This document shows, piece after piece, positions 10,660 through 20,334 of a stretch of 57,541 bases of DNA (position 1 is the first letter of the stretch; each line of letters begins with the position of its first letter). A program made the position numbers and the translations under genes. The notes beneath the pieces were generated by a model. That model saw only the letters and a list, made by a program, of their open reading frames with translations. It searched no databases and was not told the DNA's origin. The DNA comes from Sulfuritalea sp. (lineage in GTDB: Bacteria > Pseudomonadota > Gammaproteobacteria > Burkholderiales > Rhodocyclaceae): contig JAIPCF010000008.1 in NCBI GenBank assembly GCA_021738385.1, positions 1 through 57,541 of the forward strand, in the 5' to 3' direction.

Positions 10660-11574
10660 ATGCTTCGTCAGCGCACCCTGAAATCAGTCGTCAAGGCAAC
10701 CGGAGTCGGCCTCCACTCCGGTGTCAAAGTGTCGCTCGTGCTGCGTCCGGCGCAGGCAAATACTGGTGTGGTTTTCCGTCGCATTGACCTAAAGCAGCCG
10801 GTTGACCTCAAGGCGGATCCTTTTGGCGTCGGTGACACACGTATGGCCTCATGCCTGGAAAAGGATGGAGTCAAGGTTGCGACGGTCGAGCATCTGATGT
10901 CCGCGCTGGCCGGGCTCGGCATTGACAATATCTATGTCGATGTCGATGCCGCCGAACTGCCGATCATGGATGGTTCCGCCGCGCCCTTCATATTCTTACT
11001 GCAATCGGCTGGTATCGAGGAGCAGAACGTCGCCAAAAATTTCCTCCGGGTGAAAAAAGCCGTGGAAGTGCGGGAGGGCGACAAGTGGGCCAAAATTTCA
11101 CCCTACGATGGTTTCAGTCTGGATTTCTCGATTGTTTTCAACCATCCAGCGGTTGATCGTTCCGCTTCGCGGGCGCATATCGACTTTGCCGATCAATCCT
11201 ATTTCAGGGATGTGGCGCGCGCCCGAACATTCGGATTCATGCAGGATGTCGAAACCTTGCGCGATCAAGGCCTGGCTCTGGGTGGCAGTCTGGAAAATGC
11301 CATCGTGATGGACGAATACCGGGTACTGAATACAGAAGGCCTGCGCTACGCAGACGAATTCGTCAAACACAAAATTCTCGACGCCATCGGCGACCTTTAC
11401 CTGGCCGGTCATCCCCTGCTGGGTGCGTTTTCGGCCCACAAATCGGGCCATGCGCTTAATAATCTTCTCCTGCGCGAGTTGCTTGGCGATCAGAGCGCGT
11501 GGGAACTGGTTAGTTACCAGCGTGCTGAAGAGGCTCCAGGAAGTATTGCGCGGCTTTACCCTCGGTTGGCCTAG
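10660..11574 (+). CDS. lpxC: UDP-3-O-acyl-N-acetylglucosamine deacetylase LpxC
   Basis: Zinc deacetylase and committed step of lipid A synthesis. The protein starts [20 protein letters not shown], as in the family. Zinc and catalytic motifs are [14 protein letters not shown] (first zinc His), [10 protein letters not shown], and the C-terminal [18 protein letters not shown], containing the catalytic His. Its 304 residues match E. coli. Location after ftsZ is the usual proteobacterial order. The gap to ftsZ (116 bases) holds the hairpin; I found no convincing consensus promoter there. Confidence 0.97.
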   Translation: MLRQRTLKSVVKATGVGLHSGVKVSLVLRPAQANTGVVFRRIDLKQPVDLKADPFGVGDTRMASCLEKDGVKVATVEHLMSALAGLGIDNIYVDVDAAELPIMDGSAAPFIFLLQSAGIEEQNVAKNFLRVKKAVEVREGDKWAKISPYDGFSLDFSIVFNHPAVDRSASRAHIDFADQSYFRDVARARTFGFMQDVETLRDQGLALGGSLENAIVMDEYRVLNTEGLRYADEFVKHKILDAIGDLYLAGHPLLGAFSAHKSGHALNNLLLRELLGDQSAWELVSYQRAEEAPGSIARLYPRLA

Positions 11575-11576
11575 CC

Positions 11577-11759
11577 ATGCTTCTGCTACGGGTCGTCGGC
11601 ATTCTGACGGCAATTGTCATTGGCAGTGGGATCGTTGCCTGGCTGTTTACCCGTGATCGCCGCTACCTGGTTTTGTCGGCTCGCGTTGCCAAGGGCGCGT
11701 TGTTTTTCGTCCTCGCTGTCTTGGTATTGATGGCGGCAGAGCGCCTGATCATTCTTTGA
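11577..11759 (+). CDS. Small two-segment membrane protein
   Basis: A 60-residue protein starting two bases after the lpxC stop. Hydrophobic stretches at about residues 2-23 and 39-58 flank a basic loop TRDRRYLVLSARVAKG, so two membrane helices are likely. Function is unknown. The tight spacing and membrane character support a real gene co-transcribed with lpxC. Its last 11 bases overlap the 3' end of the convergent DciA-like gene. Confidence 0.65.
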   Translation: MLLLRVVGILTAIVIGSGIVAWLFTRDRRYLVLSARVAKGALFFVLAVLVLMAAERLIIL

Positions 11760-12186
11760 CACTGTGGAGCAGGCGTTCGAGTGCCTGCTTGAGAGGCGAT
11801 CCATCAGGCAGTTTTTGGGTTAGCGTAGTAAGCCCTTGCTTCTGATTATCTCCAGGCAGAGCGGGCCTTTCATGCGGCACGCTTGGGGGGGGCGGGTTGC
11901 GGGCTTGCACTCGTACCTCGATTTGAGTAACCTTCACGTCCTTATTGGATAACTCGTTGGCGAGACGCGGTCCTAATTGACGGATCTTCGCCGCGACTGC
12001 GCCGTTCGCGGTGTGGATAAATATTTTCCCCAAGCGGAAGTTCGCTACGCGTGCATGAGGCCTAAGAGACTCGGGCAAGGCGGCTTCCAAGAGGCGCTGG
12101 AAGAGGAGCAAGCGTTGGGCGTGGGCAGCAAGCCGCGCCATGCTGTCACCGGAGGCTAAGTGTTCCTGGAGGCTGCGCGCTGTCAT
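11749..12186 (-). CDS. DciA-like protein (DUF721)
   Basis: A 145-residue protein with the DUF721 layout: an N-terminal helical segment (LAAHAQRLLLFQRLLEAALPES), then a small domain with VANFRLGKIFIHTANGAVAAKIRQL, whose consensus resembles DciA, the replicative-helicase loader that replaces DnaC in many bacteria. The ATG at 12186 is chosen over an upstream TTG at 12195. The C-terminal third (after about residue 90) is Pro- and Gln-rich and probably disordered. Its location beside lpxC and secA, convergent to lpxC, fits DUF721 genes in related genomes. Whether it actually loads DnaB is inferred from the family only. Confidence 0.7.
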   Translation of the reverse strand: MTARSLQEHLASGDSMARLAAHAQRLLLFQRLLEAALPESLRPHARVANFRLGKIFIHTANGAVAAKIRQLGPRLANELSNKDVKVTQIEVRVQARNPPPPSVPHERPALPGDNQKQGLTTLTQKLPDGSPLKQALERLLHSVKE

Positions 12187-12276
12187 GGATAACAAGTTTC
12201 AGTAAAGGCCATTGCCGGCATTATCGGCGTGAAATTGTGTGGCTGTAACTAAAACGAACTTGAAGGAAGGGAAGGG

Positions 12277-13224
12277 ATGCATATTATTCTCGTCTCTGAC
12301 CGGCTGACAACTGCAAGAAGCATTACGCTAACCTGGCGCCATGCAGTACTTGCGGCGGGAGCCATGTTTGGCTCGGTCCTGGTACTGTCTTCGCTATTTT
12401 CATATTTCACTGTTCGTCATGCAGCGGAAGTTCGTCTTCCCTTCCTGCAAGACATGGTGCGCTCCGTGAACGCCGAGGATGCCCAGCGATCAAAAGTATT
12501 TGTCCGCGAGAACATCAATGCAATGGCAGTCAAACTTGGCGAAATGCAGGCGCAGTTGATGCGTCTTGACACCATAGGTGAGCGACTCGCCAGCATGGCC
12601 GGTTTCAAACCACAACAGCTAAAGGCTTTTAGCGACCATACCGATGGTCGTGGCGGGCCATTGATGATGCCCATCGCCATGTCTTCCGATGAGCTACAGC
12701 GTGCAGTTGATGATTTGGCCCATCAGGTCGAAGCAAAGTCGGACCAGATATCCATGATCGAATCCCAGCTCCTTGAGGATCGCATCCGAAAGAGTTTGCT
12801 GCCAACCAGTCTGCCGGTGGAGGCGCAATGGAAGGCTTCCAGCTTTGGCTGGCGAGTCGATCCGTTCACAGGCGAGCGGGCGATGCATGAAGGCGTTGAT
12901 TTTGTGGCAACTCAGGGGACGGCCATTCACGCGGCCGCCGCCGGAATCGTGATTGGTGCGGAGAAGCATCCACAATATGGCAACTTGGTCGAAATAGACC
13001 ATGGCAAGGATTTGACCACCCGCTACGCGCACACATCAAAAATTCTGGTCAAGGCGGGGCAAATGGTCAAACGTGGTCAGAAGATCGCAGAAGTGGGGTC
13101 GACAGGACGTTCGACCGGAGCCCATCTTCATTTTGAAGTACGGGTAGCCGGTCATGCAAAGAACCCCAATCACTTTTTACGCATGGCACAAGCCAACAAG
13201 CTGCCAACATTGCGAACTCACTAA
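12277..13224 (+). CDS. Membrane-anchored M23 family peptidoglycan endopeptidase
   Basis: A 315-residue protein with an N-terminal membrane segment (about residues 21-45), a helical, probably coiled-coil region (about 60-175, including DDLAHQVEAKSDQISMIESQ), and a C-terminal LytM/M23 domain. Zinc ligands are seen as H204 and D208 in HEGVDF and H285 in the GAHLHFEV motif (H283/H285), so the active site appears intact. A strong GAAGGAAGGGAAGGG site precedes the ATG. Located directly upstream of secA, where a LytM-domain gene is common. It probably cleaves cross-links or regulates them during envelope growth. Confidence 0.9.
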   Translation: MHIILVSDRLTTARSITLTWRHAVLAAGAMFGSVLVLSSLFSYFTVRHAAEVRLPFLQDMVRSVNAEDAQRSKVFVRENINAMAVKLGEMQAQLMRLDTIGERLASMAGFKPQQLKAFSDHTDGRGGPLMMPIAMSSDELQRAVDDLAHQVEAKSDQISMIESQLLEDRIRKSLLPTSLPVEAQWKASSFGWRVDPFTGERAMHEGVDFVATQGTAIHAAAAGIVIGAEKHPQYGNLVEIDHGKDLTTRYAHTSKILVKAGQMVKRGQKIAEVGSTGRSTGAHLHFEVRVAGHAKNPNHFLRMAQANKLPTLRTH

Positions 13225-13303
13225 GCACGCGGGAGGCCGACCCTCCCTCGCATGCTAAAATCCGCGCTTTGCTTTTCCCGGCCGACACGCGGTCGCGCAC
13301 CCC

Positions 13304-16027
13304 ATGATCTCCGGCTTTTTGAAAAAGATTTTTGGCAGCCGCAATGACCGGCTGATCAAACAGTACTCCCAGACTGTAGTCCGCATTAATGCGCTCGAAG
13401 CCGAGGTGTCAAAGCTTTCGGACGAGGACTTGCGCGCCAAGACGGATGAGTTTCGCAAACGGCACACTGAGGGTGAAGACCTCGACGCCTTGTTGCCGGA
13501 AGCGTTTGCCGTCGTTCGCGAAGCCAGTCAGCGGGTGCTCGGCCTGCGCCATTTCGACATGCAGTTGATTGGCGGAATGGTCCTGCATTTTGGCAAGATT
13601 GCCGAAATGCGTACTGGCGAGGGCAAAACCCTGACCGCGACCTTGGCCGTGTATCTGAATGCGATATCCGGCAAAGGCGTGCATCTGATCACGGTTAACG
13701 ATTATCTGGCCAGGCGTGATGCCGAGTGGATGGGGCGCATCTACCGTTTTCTCGGACTCAGTGTCGGTGTCAATCTTTCGCAAATGCCGCACGATGAAAA
13801 GAAGGCTGCCTACGCCGCCGACATCACCTACGGTACCAACAACGAATTCGGTTTTGATTACCTGCGTGACAACATGGTGTATTCCCCCGATGAACGTGTG
13901 CAGCGGGGACTGAATTACGCCATCGTCGACGAAGTCGACTCGATCCTGATCGATGAAGCGCGCACGCCTTTGATCATCTCCGGTCAGGCCGAAGACCATA
14001 CCGAGCTCTACCTAAAAATGAACGCCGTGCCGCCCATGCTGACCATCGGCGAAGCGGCGAAGGGTGAAGGTGATGTCGATACTGGTGACTACACCGTTGA
14101 TCTCAAGTCGCATCAGGTGTTGCTGACTGAAGAAGGCCACATCAAGGCCGAAGAGATACTCGCTCGCATGGGTATGTTGGCCGAAGGCAGCAGCTTGTAC
14201 GAGCCGGCCAACATCCTGCTGATCCATCATCTCTATGCCGCGTTGCGGGCGCACAACCTGTACCTGCGTGACCAGCAGTATGTGGTGCAAGGTGGCGAAG
14301 TCATCATCGTCGACGAGTTCACCGGGCGCCTGATGGCGGGCCGGCGCTGGTCGGATGGCCTGCATCAGGCGGTCGAGGCCAAGGAAGGAGTATCGATCCA
14401 GGCCGAAAATCAGACCCTGGCCTCGATTACTTTCCAGAACTATTTCCGCATGTACAAAAAGCTTGCCGGCATGACCGGCACGGCAGATACGGAAGCCTAT
14501 GAGTTCCAGCAGATCTATGGCCTGGAAACCGTGGTGATCCCGACCAACAAGCCGATGATTCGCAAGGACGAGAACGACCAAATCTATCGTACCGCGCCGG
14601 AAAAACATGCGGCCATCATCACCGACATCCGCGCCTGTCATGGGCGTGGCCAACCGGTACTGGTCGGAACCACGTCGATCGAAAATTCGGAACTGCTCTC
14701 CGGTTTGCTGGACCAGGAAAAATTACCGCATCGGGTGCTGAATGCCAAGCAGCATGAGCACGAGGCCGAGATAGTGGCCGAAGCTGGTCGCCCGGGGACG
14801 ATCACGATCGCCACCAACATGGCTGGCCGGGGAACCGATATTGTGCTGGGCGGCAACATCGAAAAGCCGACGGCCGCGATTCGTGACGACGAATCCTTGA
14901 GTGTCGAGGAAAAAGAAAAGCGTATTGCCGAGCTCAAGGCCGATTGGCAGAAGGTACACGATCAGGTGCTGGCGGCGGGGGGCTTGCACATCATCGGTTC
15001 CGAGCGTCACGAATCGCGTCGTATCGACAATCAATTGCGCGGCCGTTCCGGTCGCCAGGGTGATCCCGGATCTTCCCGCTTCTACCTGGCCCTGGACGAT
15101 TCCCTGCTGAAGATTTTTGCCGGAGATCGCCTCAATACCATCATGGTGCGGCTCAAGATGCCCGAAGGCGAGGCCATTGAGCATCCGCTGGTCAGTCGCT
15201 CGCTCGAGTCGGCACAGCGCAAAGTCGAGCAGCGCAATTTTGATATCCGCAAGCAATTGCTTGAATACGACGACGTATCGAACGATCAGCGCAAGGTGAT
15301 CTACCAGCAGCGCAATGAGTTGCTCGATAGCGAAGACATTGCCGAGACCATCACGGCCATGCGCCAGGGGCAGATACACGATAGTTTCCGTCTGCATATC
15401 CCGGCCGACAGCGTCGAAGAGCAATGGGATGTGGCCGGCCTCGAAGCTGCGCTGGCCGCCGAATTGCATCTCAAGTTACCTATCGCCGAGTGGCTAAAGG
15501 CTGAGCCGGAACTTGGCGACGACGATATTCTGAAGCGGCTGCTGGATGCGGGCGATGCGGCCTATGCAGAAAAAACCGCCGAAGTCGATCCCGTCGCCTG
15601 GGCGGGATTCGAAAGCAATGTCATGCTGCAAAGCCTTGACACACATTGGCGCGAACATCTGTCGGCGCTCGATCATCTGCGGCAGGGCATCCATTTGCGC
15701 GGCTATGCTCAGAAAAACCCGAAGCAGGAATACAAGCGCGAGGCATTCGAACTCTTCGAGGGCTTGTTGCAAACTGTCCGCAGCGAAGTTTCAAAATTGC
15801 TGATGACGGTCGAAATTCGCACTGAAGAGCAGATCGAAGAAGTGGAAGCGCCGCCACAACTCGAAAACGTTCAGTATCACCACGCGGATTTCGAGGAAGC
15901 ACTCGGCACTGCCTTGCCAAAGCCGGCCCAACCGGTGGAACGGCACACGCCCAAGGTCGGACGCAATGACCCTTGCCCCTGCGGCAGTGGCAAGAAGTAC
16001 AAACACTGCCACGGGAAACTGAACTGA
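13304..16027 (+). CDS. secA: Preprotein translocase ATPase SecA
   Basis: Motor ATPase that drives proteins through SecYEG. Visible parts in order: N-terminal segment [20 protein letters not shown]; Walker [14 protein letters not shown] (about 102-114); Walker B with [18 protein letters not shown]; preprotein cross-linking region; second nucleotide domain with [12 protein letters not shown] and [20 protein letters not shown]; and helical scaffold/wing domains. The C-terminal zinc finger [14 protein letters not shown] is complete, so SecB binding is likely. The length of 907 is normal. The 79-base gap upstream holds a short GGGAGG/CCTCCC palindrome but no clear promoter. Confidence 0.98.
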   Translation: MISGFLKKIFGSRNDRLIKQYSQTVVRINALEAEVSKLSDEDLRAKTDEFRKRHTEGEDLDALLPEAFAVVREASQRVLGLRHFDMQLIGGMVLHFGKIAEMRTGEGKTLTATLAVYLNAISGKGVHLITVNDYLARRDAEWMGRIYRFLGLSVGVNLSQMPHDEKKAAYAADITYGTNNEFGFDYLRDNMVYSPDERVQRGLNYAIVDEVDSILIDEARTPLIISGQAEDHTELYLKMNAVPPMLTIGEAAKGEGDVDTGDYTVDLKSHQVLLTEEGHIKAEEILARMGMLAEGSSLYEPANILLIHHLYAALRAHNLYLRDQQYVVQGGEVIIVDEFTGRLMAGRRWSDGLHQAVEAKEGVSIQAENQTLASITFQNYFRMYKKLAGMTGTADTEAYEFQQIYGLETVVIPTNKPMIRKDENDQIYRTAPEKHAAIITDIRACHGRGQPVLVGTTSIENSELLSGLLDQEKLPHRVLNAKQHEHEAEIVAEAGRPGTITIATNMAGRGTDIVLGGNIEKPTAAIRDDESLSVEEKEKRIAELKADWQKVHDQVLAAGGLHIIGSERHESRRIDNQLRGRSGRQGDPGSSRFYLALDDSLLKIFAGDRLNTIMVRLKMPEGEAIEHPLVSRSLESAQRKVEQRNFDIRKQLLEYDDVSNDQRKVIYQQRNELLDSEDIAETITAMRQGQIHDSFRLHIPADSVEEQWDVAGLEAALAAELHLKLPIAEWLKAEPELGDDDILKRLLDAGDAAYAEKTAEVDPVAWAGFESNVMLQSLDTHWREHLSALDHLRQGIHLRGYAQKNPKQEYKREAFELFEGLLQTVRSEVSKLLMTVEIRTEEQIEEVEAPPQLENVQYHHADFEEALGTALPKPAQPVERHTPKVGRNDPCPCGSGKKYKHCHGKLN

Positions 16028-16041
16028 GTTGCCCGCCCGGC

Positions 16042-17079
16042 GTGGACAACGGCGCCTCCGAAAAAGTCTCTGGCCAGAAACCGGCGCTGATCAACCCGAC
16101 GATCCGCGAGGATGCCGGCGGCGTTGTCATTCTCGACCAAACCCGACTGCCGCATGCCACAAGTTTCGTGCGACTGGAAACCCTGGAAGATGCAGCCCAT
16201 GCCATTCGAGTGATGCAGGTGCGAGGTGCGCCATTGATCGGTGCAACGGCCGCCTATGGCGTTGCGCTCGGATTGGCGGCGGATACCAGCGATGACCGTT
16301 TGCAGTACGTAATCGAAACCCTCGCGGCGACTCGCCCAACCGCGGTCAATCTGCATTGGGCACTGGCACGAATGCGTCGTGTGCTGGAAAACTCGGCGCT
16401 GGCGACACGGCGAGATAGTGCCTGGAATGAGGCCCGAGCGATAGCCGATGAAGATAAAGGCGCGAATGCAGCGCTTGGGCAGCACGGGCTGGGTATGCTG
16501 CGAGCGGTGCGCCGTGACGATCAGCCCGTAAATGTCATGACACACTGCAATGCCGGCCGTCTGGCTACCGTCGAGCACGGCACGGCGCTGGCGCCGGTGT
16601 ATGCCGCGCATGCCGCGGGACTGGCGGTGCATGTCTGGGTATCCGAGACACGTCCGCGCAATCAGGGACTGCTCACCGCCTGGGAGTTGAAGGAAGCCGG
16701 CGTGCCGCACACCCTGATCGTGGACAATGCAGCCGGGCTTTTGCTGATGCAGGGCAAGGTCGATCTGGTTATTGTCGGCGCCGACCGGATTGCCGCCAAT
16801 GGCGATGCGGCGAACAAGGTGGGTACCTATCTCAAGGCACTCGCTGCTCGCGCCCACGCAGTGCCTTTCTATGTTGCAGCGCCGTTGTCGACCATCGACT
16901 TCGCCTGCCTGACAGGCGCGGACATCCCAATTGAAGAGCGGGCTGCCGAAGAACTGGGTGCCGGCGAAGTGACGGTTGCCAATCCGGCTTTTGACGTGAC
17001 GCCGGCGGCGCTGATCAGCGGCATCATTTCGGAGCGCGGCATCGCCGCCGCTGATTCGCTGGCCCAATGGACACCATGA
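16042..17079 (+). CDS. mtnA: S-methyl-5-thioribose-1-phosphate isomerase MtnA
   Basis: Isomerises 5-methylthioribose-1-phosphate to the ribulose form. eIF2B-like fold with MQVRGAPLIGATAAYG, the catalytic-Cys region MTHCNAGRLATVEHGTALAP, SETRPRNQG, and the catalytic Asp region IVGADRIAANGDAANKVGTY. I chose GTG at 16042, 15 bases after secA; the frame is open back into secA and no ribosome site is clear, so the first residues are uncertain. The stop overlaps the next gene (ATGA), which is a FucA-like aldolase rather than a typical MtnB, pointing to the DHAP shunt. Confidence 0.93.
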   Translation: MDNGASEKVSGQKPALINPTIREDAGGVVILDQTRLPHATSFVRLETLEDAAHAIRVMQVRGAPLIGATAAYGVALGLAADTSDDRLQYVIETLAATRPTAVNLHWALARMRRVLENSALATRRDSAWNEARAIADEDKGANAALGQHGLGMLRAVRRDDQPVNVMTHCNAGRLATVEHGTALAPVYAAHAAGLAVHVWVSETRPRNQGLLTAWELKEAGVPHTLIVDNAAGLLLMQGKVDLVIVGADRIAANGDAANKVGTYLKALAARAHAVPFYVAAPLSTIDFACLTGADIPIEERAAEELGAGEVTVANPAFDVTPAALISGIISERGIAAADSLAQWTP

Positions 17080-17783
17080 GCGGGTTGACTGCGGAACTGG
17101 CCAGCAAGGTACTCGCTACGGCGCGAGCCATGAATGCCTCGGGTATCAATCGCGGCAGTGCCGGCAATGTCAGTGCACGCTGCAAGGGCGGCTTCATCAT
17201 TACGCCGACCGGCATGGACTACGACACCTGCGATGCCGAAGACATGGTTGTCGTCGGACTGGATGGAACACCACAAAAAGTCGGCGATGGCGCGCTCTGC
17301 GTACATGGGATTCCGCTTCGCGGGCAGGTAACGGCGGGCAGACAACGCAAACCCTCGTCCGAATGGCGTTTTCATCGTGATATCTACGCTGCGCGGCCGG
17401 AGGCCGGCGCCGTGGTGCATACGCATTCGCCATTTGCCACCGCGTTGGCCTGCCAGGGAATGTCGGTTCCAGCGTTTCACTACATGGTCGCGCGATTTGG
17501 CGGTATCGACGTGCGCTGCTCGGCCTACGCGACGTTCGGCAGTCAGGAATTGTCGGATGCGATCATCGTCGCGCTGGATCAACGCTGTGCCTGCCTGATG
17601 GCGCATCACGGCATGGTGGTGTTCGGCAGCGACTGTGATCATGCGCTGGCGCTGGCGGTTGAACTGGAAACCCTGTGCGAGCAGTTCTGGCGAGTATTGC
17701 AATTGGGCTCGCCGAAACTGCTGGCAGATGCTGAAATGACGCGCGTGCTGGCCAAATTTGCCAGCTACGGCCAGCAGGAATAA
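17076..17783 (+). CDS. Class II (FucA-like) aldolase, probable 5-(methylthio/deoxy)ribulose-1-phosphate aldolase
   Basis: A 235-residue metal-dependent class II aldolase/adducin-domain protein, translationally coupled to mtnA. It aligns over its length with E. coli L-fuculose-phosphate aldolase: GSAGNVSARC, IITPTGMDYD, KPSSEWRFH (catalytic Glu), VVHTHS and LMAHHG (zinc His), and YATFGSQELSD. Paired with mtnA, the likely substrate is 5-methylthioribulose- or 5-deoxyribulose-1-phosphate, cleaved to DHAP and an aldehyde (as known for Ald2 in Rhodospirillum and some E. coli); this is inference. About 20 extra residues (from KVGDGALCVHG to GRQR, about 68-91) sit between the DG turn and KPSSEW and begin with a copy of the dispersed repeat. 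MtnB dehydratase is the alternative, but the YATFG region favours FucA. Confidence 0.82.
   Translation: MSGLTAELASKVLATARAMNASGINRGSAGNVSARCKGGFIITPTGMDYDTCDAEDMVVVGLDGTPQKVGDGALCVHGIPLRGQVTAGRQRKPSSEWRFHRDIYAARPEAGAVVHTHSPFATALACQGMSVPAFHYMVARFGGIDVRCSAYATFGSQELSDAIIVALDQRCACLMAHHGMVVFGSDCDHALALAVELETLCEQFWRVLQLGSPKLLADAEMTRVLAKFASYGQQE
17275..17292 (+). repeat. Dispersed KVGAG repeat copy in the aldolase gene
   Basis: AAAAAGTCGGCGATGGCG, one mismatch from the core. It is read in sense as KVGDG and begins the extra segment relative to E. coli FucA. Confidence 0.7.
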
Positions 17784-17795
17784 GCGCAGCCGCCT

Positions 17796-18794
17796 CTATT
17801 CGCTGTGGTAGCGGGTAACACGCTCCACTTCCTGCTTCGAGCCGAGGATTACCGGTATGCGCTGATGCAGGCGCTCCGGCTGAATGTCGAGAATCCGCTG
17901 ACGGCCATCGGTAGCAGCGCCGCCCGCCTGCTCGACGATGAACGCCATCGGATTGGCTTCATACATGATGCGCAGCTTGCCGCCCTGGTCGCGTGTCTTG
18001 TTGTCGAGGGGGTAGAGGAAAATACCACCGCGGCTCAAAATGCGATGCACGTCGGCCACCATTGACGCCACCCAACGCATGTTGAAGTCCTGCCCACGCG
18101 GGCCGTCCTTGCCTGCCAGAAGTTCGTCGATATAGCGCTTGACCGGGGCATCCCAGTAGCGTGCATTGGATGCGTTGATGGCGAACTCGCGGGTTTCCTC
18201 GGGTATTTTCACATCGGCCTGGGTCAGCACAAAGCGGCCAAACTCGCGGTCCAGGGTGAACACATTGACGCCATCGCCAAGCGCCAATACCAGCAAGGTT
18301 GTGGGTCCATATACGGCATAGCCGGCGCAGACCTGCTGCGCGCCGGGTTGCAGGAATGCCTGCTCGGTGGGGTCCATACCCTCGGGACATCTCAACACCG
18401 AAAAAATCGTACCGACCGAAACGTTCACGTCGATGTTCGACGAACCGTCGAGCGGGTCGAACAGCAACAGATATTCACCTTTCGGGTAACGGTTGGGAAT
18501 CACATGCGGCAGTTCCATTTCTTCCGAGGCCATGCCGGCCAAATGGCCGCCCCATTCATTGGCATCAAGCAGGATCTCGTTGGAAATCACATCGAGCTTT
18601 TTCTGCACCTCGCCCTGCACGTTGTCGCTGCCGGCGCTGCCCAGCACATCGGCCAGACTGCCCTTGCCGATGGCAATCGAAATCGCTTTGCAGGCGCGCG
18701 AGACAACCTCAATCAGAAGTCGCAGGTCGGGAGAAATGACATTCTTGTCGCGTTGCTCTTCAATCAGAAAGCGGGAGAGGGTGACAGGGCGCAT
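17796..18794 (-). CDS. fbp: Fructose-1,6-bisphosphatase class I
   Basis: Hydrolyses fructose-1,6-bisphosphate in gluconeogenesis. Starts [16 protein letters not shown]. Class I signatures are visible: [21 protein letters not shown], the metal-binding [22 protein letters not shown] written here as [16 protein letters not shown], and the late domain with [15 protein letters not shown] and a truncated-looking but normal C-terminus. The 332-residue length is standard. It is convergent with the aldolase, with only 12 bases between stops. Confidence 0.96.
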   Translation of the reverse strand: MRPVTLSRFLIEEQRDKNVISPDLRLLIEVVSRACKAISIAIGKGSLADVLGSAGSDNVQGEVQKKLDVISNEILLDANEWGGHLAGMASEEMELPHVIPNRYPKGEYLLLFDPLDGSSNIDVNVSVGTIFSVLRCPEGMDPTEQAFLQPGAQQVCAGYAVYGPTTLLVLALGDGVNVFTLDREFGRFVLTQADVKIPEETREFAINASNARYWDAPVKRYIDELLAGKDGPRGQDFNMRWVASMVADVHRILSRGGIFLYPLDNKTRDQGGKLRIMYEANPMAFIVEQAGGAATDGRQRILDIQPERLHQRIPVILGSKQEVERVTRYHSE

Positions 18795-18936
18795 GATCGG
18801 CTGCAGATGGCGGGTGGAAGAGAGACAAATTATACCGGCGCGCTGCGCTGCTCAGCCGTGCCTTGCCTGGATGCAAGAAAAGGCAAGGTGCAGCGTGTCA
18901 GCGTACTTGGGAAGACTGTTCGGATGTGGGCCCGTG

Positions 18937-20025
18937 TCAGGCTTCAAGCATGCCGCGTATAACATGGTTGAAATGCTCGATCCATTCCGCTGAAAACTGC
19001 CTGTCGCTCGCGTTGATTTCGGCGATGGCGCGCAATAGAGAACGTCCTTCGCCACGATGACCGTGCTTCAGCGTCACCGACTCAAAAGCGTCGATGATGG
19101 AGAGTATCTTGGCGCCGGGGACAATCTGAGCTTCCTTCAGTCCCAGCGGATAACCTCTGCCGTCGACCATTTCGTGGTGCTGAGCGATCATTACCGCAGC
19201 CCCCTGCCAGCCGGCCATGCGCTCGGCGAGTCCGGCGGCGAAAGACGGGTGCTCGCGCATCACCAGTCGTTCGTCATCGGTCAACGTGCCAACCTTTAGC
19301 CAGATCGACTCGGGAAGAAACATCATGCCGATGTCGTGCAGATAGACAGCGGCTTCCAGTTGGATGGTATCCACAGGATTGCCGGCGCGCGCATTGGTCT
19401 CGAACGCCAGTCGCAGCAGTCGCTCGCTGCGTCCCATAAAAAGCGGTGAATAGGTTTCCAGTTGATGCGCCAGGCGCTGGAAAAATCTCAGATCATCGGT
19501 TTTGTTACTGCTTGTCGCCGCGCCGAGTATCAGCTTGGCTTCCGCGCTGGCCGGGCGAAATCCCGTGACGGCCTCAATCAGCGCAACAATGCCGGCATCG
19601 ATCGCGCTGTTATCGCTGATGCTCAAACGCTCGAGGCCATCGATCAGCGTCTGGAGCTTCATTGAATCCAGCGAGCGTTTTTCCAGCAGTGCTTCGACAG
19701 CCAGTTCCAGCCGATCAATGGCCAACAGGATAATTTCCGCCAGAAGCGCCGAGAACTTCAGCTTGCCTTCGCGCACTCTCGCCAGAAGACTCTCGATGGG
19801 ATGCGTGATTCTGACGCCGAGCTCGACGCGACAGATTCCAGCATCGCCTTTGATGGTGTGCAGGGCACGAAACAGCGTTGCGATTGATTCCGGGTCATAA
19901 GGGTCACGCCGCAAATTGCTTACCTGACGTTCCAGTATTGCCACGTGCTCATTCAGGGCATCGCGAAATTCGATCAGTTGATTGCGGTCGGCAATCAAAT
20001 TGTAGTCCGCGGTGGTTTTACCCAT
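18937..20025 (-). CDS. HPt-HD-GYP domain protein, predicted c-di-GMP phosphodiesterase
   Basis: A 362-residue protein with no visible membrane segment. The N-terminal part (about residues 10-120) resembles a histidine phosphotransfer domain: LFRALHTIKGDAGICRV has the HPt His in the HxxKG motif. The C-terminal half is an HD-GYP domain: AVYLHDIGMMFLP (HD pair), MREHPSFAAG, IAQHHEMVDGRGYPLGL (HH and GYP) and GAKILSIIDAFESV. All main metal-binding motifs seem present, so c-di-GMP hydrolysis is plausible. The ATG at 20025 has an excellent GGAGAAGG site; a GTG at 20076 would add 17 residues. The HPt part suggests control by an unlinked histidine kinase; no receiver domain is seen. Confidence 0.82.
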   Translation of the reverse strand: MGKTTADYNLIADRNQLIEFRDALNEHVAILERQVSNLRRDPYDPESIATLFRALHTIKGDAGICRVELGVRITHPIESLLARVREGKLKFSALLAEIILLAIDRLELAVEALLEKRSLDSMKLQTLIDGLERLSISDNSAIDAGIVALIEAVTGFRPASAEAKLILGAATSSNKTDDLRFFQRLAHQLETYSPLFMGRSERLLRLAFETNARAGNPVDTIQLEAAVYLHDIGMMFLPESIWLKVGTLTDDERLVMREHPSFAAGLAERMAGWQGAAVMIAQHHEMVDGRGYPLGLKEAQIVPGAKILSIIDAFESVTLKHGHRGEGRSLLRAIAEINASDRQFSAEWIEHFNHVIRGMLEA

Positions 20026-20266
20026 ATGCCTTCTCCGGAAACGAAGGAAGCAAGCCAACCTCCCAGCGAGGTTCACCTGACTACAACATTATCGGCACTC
20101 TTAGCAAAAGCTTCAATTTATTGGTGATGGCTGCGGCTCAAATTTCTGCATCAGATCAACCTGACCGAAATAGCTGCCAAGGTGTACAGCCTGACGGATA
20201 CAAATAGTTACAAAATATTCAATCCACAAGCTTTGCCGGGTCGCTCTTTACTCCTTTCGTGGTCCA

Positions 20267-20272
20267 TATAAT
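20267..20272 (+). promoter_or_regulatory. Candidate -10 box for the lipoprotein gene
   Basis: A perfect TATAAT lies 63 bases before the lipoprotein ATG. No good -35 hexamer is found at 16-18 bases, so the assignment is tentative. Confidence 0.35.
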
Positions 20273-20334
20273 CGCGTCGCCTCGCCTATCGGCGAGCTGG
20301 ATTTCACCTAAACCCTCACGAAAGCCTCGAAAAC

